Positions 38,565 to 48,055 of a stretch of DNA of 64,000 bases are shown here, piece by piece. Made by a program: the position numbers and the translations under genes. Source of the DNA: Psychrobacillus sp. FSL K6-4046. GTDB taxonomy: Bacteria; Bacillota; Bacilli; Bacillales_A; Planococcaceae. A model generated the notes under the pieces. It had not been told where the DNA came from, ran no database searches, and was given only the letters and a program-made list of their open reading frames with translations. Location of the stretch: contig NZ_CP152020.1 of assembly GCF_038624605.1 (NCBI RefSeq), positions 2,163,312 to 2,227,311 of the forward strand, in the 5' to 3' direction. Numbering within the stretch: position 1 is the first letter of the stretch; each line of letters starts with the position of its first letter.

Positions 38565-39353
38565 TTATGAGCAAAAAATATGCTGTCCAATTTTTTTGAT
38601 ATGTGGTCTTGACCAGATCCACTTACTAGTAGCAGTTTCAGGATTGAAATAGTAAATTGCGTTTTCTGAAGGATCCCATCCATTTAATGCGTCTAGTACT
38701 GCTTCTTTAGCTCGCTCGTTCGGCTCTAGCCAAATTTGTCCATCAGCTACTGCAGTGAATGCTAAAGGTTGGAAGATCACTTCACTAATAGTATTTGGAA
38801 AGTCCGGGTGTTCTACTCGATTAAGGATTACCGCTGCAACGGCTACTTGCCCTTCATACGGCTCCCCTCGTGATTCTCCATAAACTGCGTTAGCAATCAG
38901 CTTTAAATCTTTTTCACTATACTTCGGTGGTAGCTGCATATTTGTACTTTCAGGTTTTTTATTATTCGCTTGTTGGTTCTGGTTTGTATTTCCATGTACT
39001 GAGAAACGATTACCCTTATTGATTTGATCATGTACATATTCTTTGTCAAACTTTGTAGCCTTCACTAGCTTGTCCTTAGTTCCTTGTCCTAAAAGACCAT
39101 CCACTGGCAAACCAAATGCTTCTTGGAAGTTTCGAAGAGCCCAATACGTGCCATAACCAAATTTACCGTCAATTTCCCCGGTGTAATAGCCTATGTATTG
39201 TAATCTGGCTTGTAATTCAATTACATCGTCTCCAAATGCTCCACGCTGAACAGTTTGCTCGGAGAACGCTTGAGTAGTTTGCTCTTGAGTTAAGAACATA
39301 TAGCTAGCTGTAAAAAAGATTACGCCAATAAGAACATATTTTAGCTGTTTCAT
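38565..39353 (-). CDS. sleB: Spore cortex-lytic enzyme SleB
   Basis: Lytic transglycosylase that degrades the cortex during germination. 262 residues: signal peptide (1-30), peptidoglycan-binding domain (GDDVIELQARLQYIGYYTG, DGKFGYGTYWALRNFQ), Asn/Gln-rich linker (120-140), and a hydrolase_2 catalytic domain with the catalytic Glu in NAVYGESRGEPYEG and VAAVILNRVEHPDFP. Operon with ypeB. Confidence 0.95.
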   Translation of the reverse strand: MKQLKYVLIGVIFFTASYMFLTQEQTTQAFSEQTVQRGAFGDDVIELQARLQYIGYYTGEIDGKFGYGTYWALRNFQEAFGLPVDGLLGQGTKDKLVKATKFDKEYVHDQINKGNRFSVHGNTNQNQQANNKKPESTNMQLPPKYSEKDLKLIANAVYGESRGEPYEGQVAVAAVILNRVEHPDFPNTISEVIFQPLAFTAVADGQIWLEPNERAKEAVLDALNGWDPSENAIYYFNPETATSKWIWSRPHIKKIGQHIFCS

Positions 39354-39374
39354 AAGTCATCTCTCCTTTTTAAC

Positions 39375-39404
39375 TAGCTTGGTTAAACAGGAGTGATTTA
39401 TACA
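39375..39404 (-). promoter_or_regulatory. Putative sigma-G promoter of sleB-ypeB
   Basis: TGTATA (39404-39399), 17 bases, CAAGCTA (39381-39375) on the minus strand, near the sigma-G pattern GHATR-N18-CATNHTA. The start would fall just before the ribosome site, giving a leader of about 16 bases. Confidence 0.4.
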
Positions 39405-39442
39405 TGATAACTTTCATGAAAACAGAAATTAAAAAGTAAAAA

Positions 39443-39765
39443 CTTTGTTAAAGTTATTGGTTGATTTTGACTAACAATTCTTTTTAATAGTGAATGTAAA
39501 CATTAAAAAAGGAACATTTTGTTTATGCGAGTATATTGTTTCGATTTATAGATGCTAAAGCTGTTCCCATTTATTGATTGTAGCTCCAGACGGCGACATA
39601 AGCAGGGATGAGGGAGACAGATAAGACATCACAACCACGCGCGTAAGCGATGGGTGATGGCTTATCGTTCACCCCGCGGAAAGCGTCCGGCTGGGGCGGA
39701 AATCAATTCTACTCTCTGATTTAAAAATTTCTTTGCATTATAAATCAACCCAACCCTTTAACATA
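39443..39765 (-). repeat. Long dispersed intergenic repeat, copy 2 (inverted)
   Basis: About 323 bp matching 9436-9818 on the opposite strand. Both ends agree: CTTTGTTAAAGTTATTGG at the left and AACCCTTTAACATA at the right. The central hairpin GATAAG-A-CATCAC with GTGATG-G-CTTATC is kept. It fills most of the 481-bp gap between sleB and prsW, which has no gene. Confidence 0.85.
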
Positions 39766-39783
39766 TCCAAAGTAAATTACCAT

Positions 39784-39821
39784 ACAAAAAAGTCATGACC
39801 TATTTATTTAGTCATGACTTC
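39784..39821 (-). terminator. Terminator after prsW
   Basis: AAGTCATGAC (39790-39799) with GTCATGACTT (39811-39820), then TTTTTTG on the minus strand. Confidence 0.85.
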
Positions 39822-39834
39822 TATCTTCTTAAAG

Positions 39835-40530
39835 TTAGGTAGGATCTTCCCTAATAAAATATTCGTGTTTTTCAAATCTAGTTCTCCGAGATAAAATATG
39901 AGCTTGCTTTACTTTCGACAAGCCAAAAACCCATAAGAATAACATAAACGGGACCATCAGCAATATCTCTAACCCTGTGAAAGTCAGTATGCTATTATAG
40001 ATAATGTGTAGAAAGAGTGGGGCGATTAAAGCAAAGAAAAGTTCAAGCCTTATTTTTTTTATAGAGGTAAACTTAGCTCTACCTATATAATATCCCATAA
40101 CTACACCAAATAATGCATGACTCGAAACAGGTAACAAAGCTCTTAAAAAAGCCTCTCCCATTCCGTAGTTCAAAAGATATAAGATATTTTCTACGGTTGC
40201 AAATCCTAAAGAAACACTCGCACCATAGAGAATTCCATCATATGGGTCATCAAACTCAACATGCTTATATAAGGCCACTATTATTATTAGCCATTTAAAA
40301 AATTCCTCTAATGTACTTGTCACGAGGACATTCCGAAAAAAAAGAGAAGTAAACAAATGCTCCTCGTTTAATACGTGCTGGATAAACATAATTGGGAATG
40401 TTAATATAGCACCATAAATAAATGTATGTAACAAAAGCCTTGAAGGTTCTTCGGCAATTTCTCTACGAAGATAGAAATAACTTAAAAGCGCAAGAGCCGG
40501 TGCAATCGCACAGGAAAGTAGTACGAACAT
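39835..40530 (-). CDS. prsW: Intramembrane protease PrsW
   Basis: Site-1 protease for anti-sigma factor RsiW in Bacillus. 231 residues with about seven membrane helices. The active-site block is TSTLEEFFKWLI (EExxK), with FATVENILYLLNYG, PVSSHALFGVVMGYYIG (His) and LFLHIIYNS (His) downstream, all typical of the PrsW family. Here it could act on RsiW elsewhere in the genome; RsiX in this window is not a known target. Confidence 0.92.
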   Translation of the reverse strand: MFVLLSCAIAPALALLSYFYLRREIAEEPSRLLLHTFIYGAILTFPIMFIQHVLNEEHLFTSLFFRNVLVTSTLEEFFKWLIIIVALYKHVEFDDPYDGILYGASVSLGFATVENILYLLNYGMGEAFLRALLPVSSHALFGVVMGYYIGRAKFTSIKKIRLELFFALIAPLFLHIIYNSILTFTGLEILLMVPFMLFLWVFGLSKVKQAHILSRRTRFEKHEYFIREDPT

Positions 40531-40609
40531 GATCTTACTCCTTCCATTTTACTATTTATATTATACATTAATTTCTTCTCATTTTGTTAAATTTCTGGAG
40601 GTTATATCA

Positions 40610-41581
40610 ATGAAAAATATCTTACTTATCCATACCGGCGGAACTATTTCAATGCAGGTAAATGCAGAAACTGGTGCAGTAGTACCTTCAGATAGCAATC
40701 CATTACTGGTAGAAGCAGAGAAATTAAATAGCCTAGCACATATTATTGAGCTGGAAATATTCAATCTTCCTTCCCCACATATAACTCCCTTTGAGATGTT
40801 CCGTATAAAAGAATTAATTGATCAATATATCGTTAAAGGTGAAATTGATGGAGTGGTAATCACTCACGGTACAGATACTTTAGAGGAAACTGCATATTTT
40901 TTAGATTTAACGATTGGACCAGCCATTCCTATCGTGCTTACTGGGGCAATGAGATCTGCTAATGAAATAGGATCAGATGGCTTATATAATTTAGTGTCAG
41001 CTATCCAAGTCGCTTCATCTGATGATGCAGTTGGAAAAGGTGTTTTAGTTGTATTAAATGATGAAATACATACTGCGGTAAATGTTACGAAAACACATGC
41101 CAGCAACGTTAGCACATTTCAAAGTCCGCAATATGGTCCTATCGGATTTATCTCTAAGTCTATTGTATATTTTCATCACACACCTAATCATCAGCCTGTT
41201 TTTCCAATTCAACAGATTAACAAGAAGGTTGCTTTGTTTAAAGTCTATGCAGGGATGGAAGCAGATCTCCTAGAAGCAGCAGTAAATGTTGGATATGATG
41301 GGATAGTTTTAGAAGGATTGGGCCAAGGCAATGTACCACCTAGCCTAGTACCAGCAATTCAGGATTTATTGAGTAAGGACATCCCTATTGTTCTTGTATC
41401 GAGGTGCTTTAATGGAATTGCCCAAGACGTTTACGGTTATATGGGTGGCGGGAAAGGTTTAAAGGAGATAGGAGTCATTTTTGCTCAAGGTTTAAACGGT
41501 CAAAAAGCTAGACTAGCTTTACTAATCGCCTTAAATCATCCAGATCCAAAACAAGCCCTCCTTAGTATATTTACTAGGTAA
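40610..41581 (+). CDS. ansA: L-asparaginase
   Basis: Hydrolyses asparagine to aspartate and ammonia. 323 residues starting MKNILLIHTGGTISMQ, so the first catalytic Thr (TGGTIS) is at residue 10; the second is in VITHGTDTLEETAYF near residue 88, and TGAMRSANEIGSDG follows. GGAGG precedes ATG 40610; the reading from 40529 overlaps prsW and is not needed. Type I (cytoplasmic), since no signal peptide is seen. Divergent from prsW. Confidence 0.94.
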   Translation: MKNILLIHTGGTISMQVNAETGAVVPSDSNPLLVEAEKLNSLAHIIELEIFNLPSPHITPFEMFRIKELIDQYIVKGEIDGVVITHGTDTLEETAYFLDLTIGPAIPIVLTGAMRSANEIGSDGLYNLVSAIQVASSDDAVGKGVLVVLNDEIHTAVNVTKTHASNVSTFQSPQYGPIGFISKSIVYFHHTPNHQPVFPIQQINKKVALFKVYAGMEADLLEAAVNVGYDGIVLEGLGQGNVPPSLVPAIQDLLSKDIPIVLVSRCFNGIAQDVYGYMGGGKGLKEIGVIFAQGLNGQKARLALLIALNHPDPKQALLSIFTR

Positions 41582-41670
41582 GATAAAAAGTCTGTGATAA
41601 TTCAATAGGTACAAGCTTAATAAGCGCTGGAGCTATGTACCCCCGTGAACAGAGCTAATAAAAGCTCTCA

Positions 41671-41710
41671 AAAAAACAAATACCTCGAGAGATTTTTCTC
41701 TTGAGGTATT
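41671..41710 (-). terminator. Terminator after ypdA
   Basis: AATACCTC.AGAGA stem (41679-41692 with 41697-41710), followed on the minus strand by TTTGTTTTTTTG. Confidence 0.8.
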
Positions 41711-41784
41711 AAAAAAAATAGTCCTGTAAATTGGTAAGCTATAGTAAAGAAATTAATTCACTTTCATTTGAAAAGAAGAAAAGT

Positions 41785-42759
41785 CTATACGCTTTCTTCT
41801 TTTCTTTTAATTTCTTTAGCTATCAGCTCACCATGGAAGCGACCGTTTTCTATAAAAATTTCGTTAGCATTATTTCCTGCTGCTATTACTCCCGCAATAA
41901 AAATACCCTCCACATTTGTTTCCATGGTTTCTGGATTATGCGATGGTCTTCCACTTTCGTTATCAATGGCTACTCCCATTTTTTCTAAAAAAGAATGGTC
42001 AGGATGATAGCCCGTCATAGCAAAAACAAAATCATTTTCAATGTCAAACTCGCCCTCTGTTCCTTTTAATGTTACTTTGTTTTCTTCAATAGATAAGACC
42101 TCAGTATTAAAGTGCATTTGGATTTCGTTATTTCTTACACATCCCTCGAACTCTGGTAAAACCCATGGCTTAATGCTTGAAGAGTATTGTCCCCTGCGAT
42201 ATACCACTGTAACATTTGCTCCTGCTTTATTTAGCTCAAGAGCAGCATCGATTGCTGAGTTTTTACCTCCAATTACTAAAACATCTTGGGAGAAGTATGG
42301 ATGTCCTTCTTTAAAGTAGTGAAATACCTTCGGGAGATCCTCTCCGGGTATTCCCATGTAATTAGGATGGTCGTAATAACCTGTAGCTACAATGACGCTC
42401 TTAGCTTTGTAAGAACCCTTAGAGGTAGTTACTTGAAAATAATCGGTAGACCTTTCAACACGTTCCACTTGCTCATATTTGTTAACTTGAATATCTTTAC
42501 GTTTCACTACCTCACGATAATAAACCAAAGCCTGGTTTCTTTTTGGTTTTCTTTCTTCTACGATAAAAGGTACATCTCCAATGGAGAGCTTTTCACTCGT
42601 ACTAAAAAAAGTTTGATGAGTAGGATAGTTGAAGATAGCATTCACCACATTTCCTTTCTCAATAACGAGCGTTTCTAATCCCATTTCTTGAGTAGAAATT
42701 GCTGCTGATAGTCCACAAGGACCCCCTCCAATTACCACTACATCTAAAACTTGTTCCAC
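41785..42759 (-). CDS. ypdA: Bacillithiol disulfide reductase YpdA (Bdr)
   Basis: NADPH-dependent FAD enzyme that reduces oxidised bacillithiol. 324 residues. FAD motif VVVIGGGPCGLSAA (8-21) carries the functional Cys15; the NADPH motif is VLVIGGKNSAIDAALEL near residue 160, and GIFIAGVIAAGNNANEIFIENG closes the FAD site. Its presence with bshA indicates an active bacillithiol system. It stands alone between ansA and a phosphoesterase gene. Confidence 0.92.
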   Translation of the reverse strand: MEQVLDVVVIGGGPCGLSAAISTQEMGLETLVIEKGNVVNAIFNYPTHQTFFSTSEKLSIGDVPFIVEERKPKRNQALVYYREVVKRKDIQVNKYEQVERVERSTDYFQVTTSKGSYKAKSVIVATGYYDHPNYMGIPGEDLPKVFHYFKEGHPYFSQDVLVIGGKNSAIDAALELNKAGANVTVVYRRGQYSSSIKPWVLPEFEGCVRNNEIQMHFNTEVLSIEENKVTLKGTEGEFDIENDFVFAMTGYHPDHSFLEKMGVAIDNESGRPSHNPETMETNVEGIFIAGVIAAGNNANEIFIENGRFHGELIAKEIKRKEESV

Positions 42760-42787
42760 GTATAAAACTTCCTTTCTTACTATATGT

Positions 42788-43555
42788 CTATCTCTCCATG
42801 TTATGAAGGGTTATGATATGACACTCAGATTTAGCCCCTAAGCGCAGTGGCACTCCGGTAGTACCAAATCCATTACTTATTAATTCTGCGCGATTTTCTT
42901 TTAATCGGTAGGAGCCTTTTTCGTATATACCAATAGGTCCTATACGAATTTGTCCGCCATGGAAATGCCCAGCTAGCATTAGCCGAGGCTTACTTACCTT
43001 AAGAGCAGAATGGAAAAATGCCGGTGCATGACTAACGAATATGATAATATCCTTTTCTTCCACCAGATTAAATGCATCTGCAATACTTACTTTCCCTACA
43101 AATCCATCATTTATCCCTACTAAGCGAATAGGTATCTTTCCTTCGGAGATCGTGACAGAAGTGTTATTTAATATTTGAATGTCTAGCTCTTGAAATATAG
43201 AAACTAAGTTAGATTCGCCTACTTCACGATCATTATTTCCAAATACATAATAAACAGGACCAAGCTTTTTTAACTGTTCTAAATTGAACTTTGTCCTCAT
43301 CAAAGGTACACCCTTTTCTGTCAGGTCCCCTCCTATTATTACTAAATCTACCTTTCCAATGATGGAATGGATTAATGTATCATCTATTTTCCTGCGATGT
43401 ATATCAGAAATAAATAATATATTCAATTGTGTCGCTTTTGGCATTTCTTTCACAAGTAGATGATGTTCTTTTACATTCGTTTGAAATGCTAGAAAAAGCA
43501 TGTAAAGGAAGAGAATGATACCTGCAATAACAATGGTGATTCCTATCGATAACAC
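42788..43555 (-). CDS. ypbG: Calcineurin-like metallophosphoesterase (YpbG-like)
   Basis: 255 residues with one N-terminal membrane anchor (5-25). The metallophosphoesterase motifs are complete: FISDIH, GGDLTEKG, YVFGNNDRE, FVSHAPAF and AGHFHGGQIR. Substrate unknown; the YkuE/YpbG group has two-metal hydrolases at the membrane. GTG at 43555 follows GGGGGAATATAATAA. It sits 28 bp upstream of ypdA. Confidence 0.85.
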   Translation of the reverse strand: MLSIGITIVIAGIILFLYMLFLAFQTNVKEHHLLVKEMPKATQLNILFISDIHRRKIDDTLIHSIIGKVDLVIIGGDLTEKGVPLMRTKFNLEQLKKLGPVYYVFGNNDREVGESNLVSIFQELDIQILNNTSVTISEGKIPIRLVGINDGFVGKVSIADAFNLVEEKDIIIFVSHAPAFFHSALKVSKPRLMLAGHFHGGQIRIGPIGIYEKGSYRLKENRAELISNGFGTTGVPLRLGAKSECHIITLHNMER

Positions 43556-43710
43556 TTATTATATTCCCCCTAAACCAAATAAGAAAAGCGAAAGCTCCTA
43601 TACCTTACCCGTAAATCATATCAAAAGTGTAGAGTAGCCCTTAAGCTACTATATTCCTATTTGACCACGAGGTTCAAGGCAAAGCCAAACTATTCCCTAA
43701 TCCTCTTCCA

Positions 43711-43742
43711 AGCAAAAAGACAGGGAATGACCCCTGCCTTTG
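43711..43742 (-). terminator. Terminator after the CBS/ACT gene
   Basis: AAGACAGGG (43717-43725) with CCCTGCCTT (43732-43740), one G-T pair, then TTTTTGC on the minus strand. Confidence 0.75.
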
Positions 43743-43754
43743 AACCGATTTATA

Positions 43755-44387
43755 TTACTCATCCTTGTCTATATGTAACACCCGGAAGCCTGACTTTTCT
43801 AGGTCATGGATAATACGATCTAATTTCTGTTCGTTATCAATCTTAAGAACGATTCGACGCACAAGCTTGTCAGTTTCATCAAAAGTAACTAAGGATATTA
43901 CTGAAGTATGATACTTGTGAAGAATATCAGACACTTTCAAAATTCTTCCTTCTGATTCCACCGAAGTAAAGGCAATTCGTGTTCCCTTCGTATTCATTCC
44001 AAAGGCACTCTTAAATTGATGTATCGTATCGTATCGAGTGACAAGACCTAAAAATTTCTCATCCTCTACTACTGCAAGGATTGGAAAATCATATAATTTC
44101 ATAAACGCTTGCTCGAATACATCACTTGTTTTGACAAAGGTATCTTCCCTAGTCACTACATCTGACACTTTTGTCTGTTTTAAAAACGTTTCTTTATCTG
44201 TATCACTGTAAAAATACGCCTTATATAACAGATACTTATTGAACATCCCCAAGTATTTTCCAGACTCAATAATTGGTAGGGCATCAATATCCTTAGCTTC
44301 CAGTTCATTTAAAGCATCCAATACGGAAGATTCTCCACTAATCGTTAAGCATTTTTCCTTCGGGATCATAACACTTTTTACAAACAT
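43755..44387 (-). CDS. CBS-pair protein with C-terminal ACT-like domain (AcuB-like)
   Basis: 210 residues: two CBS motifs (about 5-65 and 72-130, for example TISGESSVLDALNELEAKDIDALPI) and a C-terminal ACT-like part (140-210, TRIAFTSVESEGRILKVSDILHKY). This matches AcuB in length and layout, but acuA and acuC are not beside it, so the name is not assigned. CBS pairs bind adenosine nucleotides; a c-di-AMP receptor role as in DarB is possible. AGAGGTG lies before the ATG. Confidence 0.75.
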   Translation of the reverse strand: MFVKSVMIPKEKCLTISGESSVLDALNELEAKDIDALPIIESGKYLGMFNKYLLYKAYFYSDTDKETFLKQTKVSDVVTREDTFVKTSDVFEQAFMKLYDFPILAVVEDEKFLGLVTRYDTIHQFKSAFGMNTKGTRIAFTSVESEGRILKVSDILHKYHTSVISLVTFDETDKLVRRIVLKIDNEQKLDRIIHDLEKSGFRVLHIDKDE

Positions 44388-44460
44388 GCAAACACCTCTT
44401 TCTCTATAGGTCTATACTTATATATTCTATAAAAAGGTTATTTATCCTGCCATCTGTACA

Positions 44461-45087
44461 TTATGGCAGGATTAATTTTTGTCCTTCATAAATTTCATTC
44501 GAAGCTAGACCATTTGCAGCTTTAATTTTTTCAACTGCTTCTGGATTTTTATAGTAGTTCATTGCTATTCGGTATAAAGTCTCGTTTCCTTTAACAATAT
44601 GCGTTTTAGCCTCGGTTTTTGGCTTTTCAACTTTTTCTTCCTTCTTAGGTTCTGCCTGCACTGGTGCTTTCGGTTCTTCCTTTTCTACAGGTGCAGGTGC
44701 TACTGCAGGAGTTGATTGAGCAACCTCAGTGGACTCTTCTGGCTTTGTTTCTTCTATTTTTTCTGTTTGAACTGGTTGTTCGGTAACCTCTTCATCTTTC
44801 TCATCTGTCTCATTTGAATTAGAGATTGGTTTTGTTTCCACTTCAATTCTAGCCTCTTCGGTCGTCGTCTCTTCTTTATCAGGCACATAGATAAACTGGA
44901 CGTAGAGTAAAAAACTTGCTGGCAATAATATAAAAATAGCAAATAAGGTTGGTAAAAGAAGGTTCTTTTTCTTTTTCTTCTTACCAGTAGCATTTCTTCT
45001 GCTTCTTCTCAATTCTGATGATTCATTTTCTACCCCAATGGATTGTCTATGCTCTTCTATTTTTTTTTGATAATCATCTTTACTCAT
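44461..45087 (-). CDS. ypbE: LysM-domain membrane protein (YpbE-like)
   Basis: 208 residues: a short cytoplasmic part ending in KKKKKK, one membrane helix (about 43-65), a Glu/Pro/Lys-rich linker of about 90 residues, and a C-terminal LysM domain (THIVKGNETLYRIAMNYY). Anchors in the membrane and binds peptidoglycan outside. ATG 45087 is 9 bases after GGAG; ATG 45102 is possible but closer to its ribosome site. Follows recQ, as in B. subtilis. Confidence 0.82.
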   Translation of the reverse strand: MSKDDYQKKIEEHRQSIGVENESSELRRSRRNATGKKKKKKNLLLPTLFAIFILLPASFLLYVQFIYVPDKEETTTEEARIEVETKPISNSNETDEKDEEVTEQPVQTEKIEETKPEESTEVAQSTPAVAPAPVEKEEPKAPVQAEPKKEEKVEKPKTEAKTHIVKGNETLYRIAMNYYKNPEAVEKIKAANGLASNEIYEGQKLILP

Positions 45088-45163
45088 TTTTTCAAACTCC
45101 ATTCTTCCACTTATCTACTACTATTATGACGAATTTTGTTGAAAATGTAAATGTTGTTAAGAG

Positions 45164-46570
45164 CTATAAGAGACTATTTAATCTACTTTTCCAGTCAAGT
45201 TTAGTAGTATTAACAGTGGTTTTTTCGTGTAGCTGAAATATTTCCTGAAGATTTAGAGTACATTTTGAACAACAATTTTTGGGCTTCCTTGTTAACCTTT
45301 GACCAAAATGTGCTAATAATTGTTCCCTTATACAAACCTCATTCTGTAAAAGGGTGTACAAATCTTGTATTTCTCTCCACTTTTTTTGTCGTATACGTTG
45401 AAAAAGATTAATGGTTTCTTGTTGGGATAGCTCCTTTTTCCAGTAATCTAGTATTCTTTGTGTCGTTTCTGATAAAACTACCTGATTACTTTTCCGATAA
45501 GCAATTTCAATATCCTGTTCCTCTGGAAATTCTTGCATGGCTACAAAATAGGCTTGTTCTACATCAGACTGCATATAAAGAATCGTCGCAATCGACTGTT
45601 TCCCGTCCCTCGCAGCCCTCCCTACCTCTTGCATATAGTTAGCGATAGAGGTTGGTATATGATCATGAATAATTTGCCTAATGTTATCCTTATGTATTCC
45701 CATACCAAATGCGTTCGTGGCGCAAATCCAATCTAGATGTCCTTGCTGGAATTGCTGCTGGATAAGAATACGATCCTCTTGATCCATTTTCGAGTGATAA
45801 TAAGCAACCTTTACTCCCTTTTTTTGAAGCTCCTGAGCATAAAATTGTGTTTTCTTTCTAGACTGGCTATAGATAATCCCAGGACCAGTTGTGTTAGTAA
45901 CTCTATTTATGATCCAGGCCAGCTTTTCTTTTTGGTTTTCTACCTGATAGGATTCATAGGCAATATAAGGTCGATCTAATGAATGGATATATTCAAATGG
46001 CTCTTTCATTAATAATGTATGTTCAATGTCCTTTATCACTTCGTTGGTAGCAGTAGCAGTTAAAGCCAGCACGTTCACATGTCGGAATGCCTGAAGCGAT
46101 TTAGAAATTCTTAAATAGTCTGGTCTAAAATCAAACCCCCATTGAGAAATACAATGCGCTTCGTCTGCTACTATAAACGCAATTGAAATACTAGAAAGCC
46201 TTTGTTGAAAATACTCGTTTTGCAACATTTCTGGTGAAGTAAATATAAATTTGTATGTTTGTAAGCGAGATAATGCTTCTTCTCTTTGTTCAAAGGATAA
46301 AAAGGAATTGATCGCCACCACTCGTTTTTCACCTAGCATTTTAAGCTGCTCCACTTGGTCCTGCATTAAGGAGAGTAATGGGGAAATAACTAGAACTGCT
46401 CCATCCATTAAATAGGCGGGCAATTGGAATAATAATGATTTCCCCATTCCCGTCGGCAAAATAGCTACAACGTCGTTTCCCGACAGTACTCGTTCTATAA
46501 TTTCTCGTTGCCCTTCTCGAAATTCTGCATAACCGAATCGAGTCTGAAGTATGTGCTGAAGCTGATCCAT
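45164..46570 (-). CDS. recS: RecQ-family DNA helicase (RecS/YpbC)
   Basis: 468 residues. Walker A ILPTGMGKSLLFQLP, the DEAH box DEAHCISQWGFDFRPDYLR, LTATAT, and the helicase-C motif GRAARDGKQS are intact. The C-terminus has a short cysteine patch (CCSKC) and no HRDC domain, so it is the compact RecQ/RecS type. It overlaps ypbB; ATG 46570 is better spaced from AAAGGAG than ATG 46576. ypbB upstream is the usual partner. Confidence 0.9.
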   Translation of the reverse strand: MDQLQHILQTRFGYAEFREGQREIIERVLSGNDVVAILPTGMGKSLLFQLPAYLMDGAVLVISPLLSLMQDQVEQLKMLGEKRVVAINSFLSFEQREEALSRLQTYKFIFTSPEMLQNEYFQQRLSSISIAFIVADEAHCISQWGFDFRPDYLRISKSLQAFRHVNVLALTATATNEVIKDIEHTLLMKEPFEYIHSLDRPYIAYESYQVENQKEKLAWIINRVTNTTGPGIIYSQSRKKTQFYAQELQKKGVKVAYYHSKMDQEDRILIQQQFQQGHLDWICATNAFGMGIHKDNIRQIIHDHIPTSIANYMQEVGRAARDGKQSIATILYMQSDVEQAYFVAMQEFPEEQDIEIAYRKSNQVVLSETTQRILDYWKKELSQQETINLFQRIRQKKWREIQDLYTLLQNEVCIREQLLAHFGQRLTRKPKNCCSKCTLNLQEIFQLHEKTTVNTTKLDWKSRLNSLL

Positions 46571-46572
46571 TT

Positions 46573-47601
46573 TCATACACTCCTTTCAAGAGCTAGAGCT
46601 AATCTAATTTGAAAATAACTTAGTTCTGGTAAACTATCTCGGATTATTTTCAATTTTTTCGTTTTATTTTTAGTTGAGATCATCAAAACTCGCTGTATAT
46701 CCTCTTCTGAAATAATAGTTGAAAGAGACATACCTTTATTAGCAGAGGCGATTTCTATTAAATGATCTTCTATCGTATTTACTTTAAGAGATCTAATAGA
46801 GGCGATTTCTTGTAAAGAATAGCCTTGTGTTAAGAGCTGTTCTGTCTTTAAGGCAGATTGGGTCAAAGGATTATGTACAAAAATATCTTGTGCTAATTGG
46901 GTTAAATCAGGATGGTCTACTTCATTTACGTTAGTTAAAATAATGTGTAGTGCTTCTACAAATTGAAGCTTCATGTCTGTAACTGATGACTCGTATACCG
47001 TAGCCAGCTGATCCCACGTCAATCCACTTATTTGATATCCACTCAGTCTATAGATAAGCAACGTCCGATGAATGTCCCCTAGACTTGGATGCAATAACAG
47101 GTGTTCAAGTTGACTTTTAAAGCTTTGCTGAAACTTGTCGGATTTATAATCTCTTTCTCTTAAATAGCTTTTGACGAATTGGTGAACAAAATAATCCTTC
47201 TGGTTTGGTATAAATCTTGATTCATGGTTCTTAAAGTGGGATAGAGTTTGCACGACTAATTCTAGTCTTCCCCAAAAAACTTTTTCATTTCCTCTTAATA
47301 GCCATCCATTAAATAACGGATTTTTATAACCCTTTAGCTGAGCTTCCCCTTTGTCACTGACTCTTAGCAGAGTATCCTGCTGCTCAATCCAGCTGTATTC
47401 ATAGAGCTTAGATAGCTCCTCTTCATACTCTTCCTTTGTGAGTTTTGGATAAATAGAGAAATATTGATGCAAACTAAAATAAGTCACATCTTGTATCGTT
47501 TGACCTGATTTTTTTCCTTTTAATAAGTAAAAAGAAGCCATTGCTGACCGCTCTCCATTAAAACTTTGTATGATATTTAGTAATAGTTGGCTAAAATACA
47601 A
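46573..47601 (-). CDS. ypbB: YpbB family helix-turn-helix protein
   Basis: 342 residues, mostly helical, with a C-terminal helix-turn-helix (LLTQGYSLQEIASIRSLKVN). The family is always found next to recQ/recS, which suggests a helicase partner. TTG at 47601 is the start, giving LYFSQLLLNIIQSFNGERS, the family N-terminus. Divergent from ferredoxin. Confidence 0.8.
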   Translation of the reverse strand: MYFSQLLLNIIQSFNGERSAMASFYLLKGKKSGQTIQDVTYFSLHQYFSIYPKLTKEEYEEELSKLYEYSWIEQQDTLLRVSDKGEAQLKGYKNPLFNGWLLRGNEKVFWGRLELVVQTLSHFKNHESRFIPNQKDYFVHQFVKSYLRERDYKSDKFQQSFKSQLEHLLLHPSLGDIHRTLLIYRLSGYQISGLTWDQLATVYESSVTDMKLQFVEALHIILTNVNEVDHPDLTQLAQDIFVHNPLTQSALKTEQLLTQGYSLQEIASIRSLKVNTIEDHLIEIASANKGMSLSTIISEEDIQRVLMISTKNKTKKLKIIRDSLPELSYFQIRLALALERSV

Positions 47602-47633
47602 GTTAAATACCTCGCAGTTTAAAAGTATTTTTG

Positions 47634-47662
47634 TTGAAAAGTAATGAAAACAGCTTTAGAAT
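47634..47662 (+). promoter_or_regulatory. Probable sigma-A promoter of fer
   Basis: TTGAAA (47634-47639), 17-base spacer, TAGAAT (47657-47662), each matching consensus at five of six positions; start about 43 bp before the fer ATG. Confidence 0.6.
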
Positions 47663-47673
47663 GAATAAGATAG

Positions 47674-47961
<288 letters not shown>

Positions 47962-47967
47962 TATAAT

Positions 47968-48010
47968 AAAGCCAAGAATATGAGCAACTCATGTTCTTGG
48001 CCTTTTTGTT
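47968..48010 (+). terminator. Terminator after fer
   Basis: GCCAAGAA.ATGAG with CTCAT.TTCTTGGC, then CTTTTTG. Confidence 0.85.
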
Positions 48011-48055
48011 TTTTATAGACAAGATTACAAGCAAGCTTAAGTAATCTAAAATTTA

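Noticed and set aside
42286-42678. Plus-strand reading frame of 130 codons
   Set aside because: Antisense to ypdA, no ribosome site and no family resemblance.
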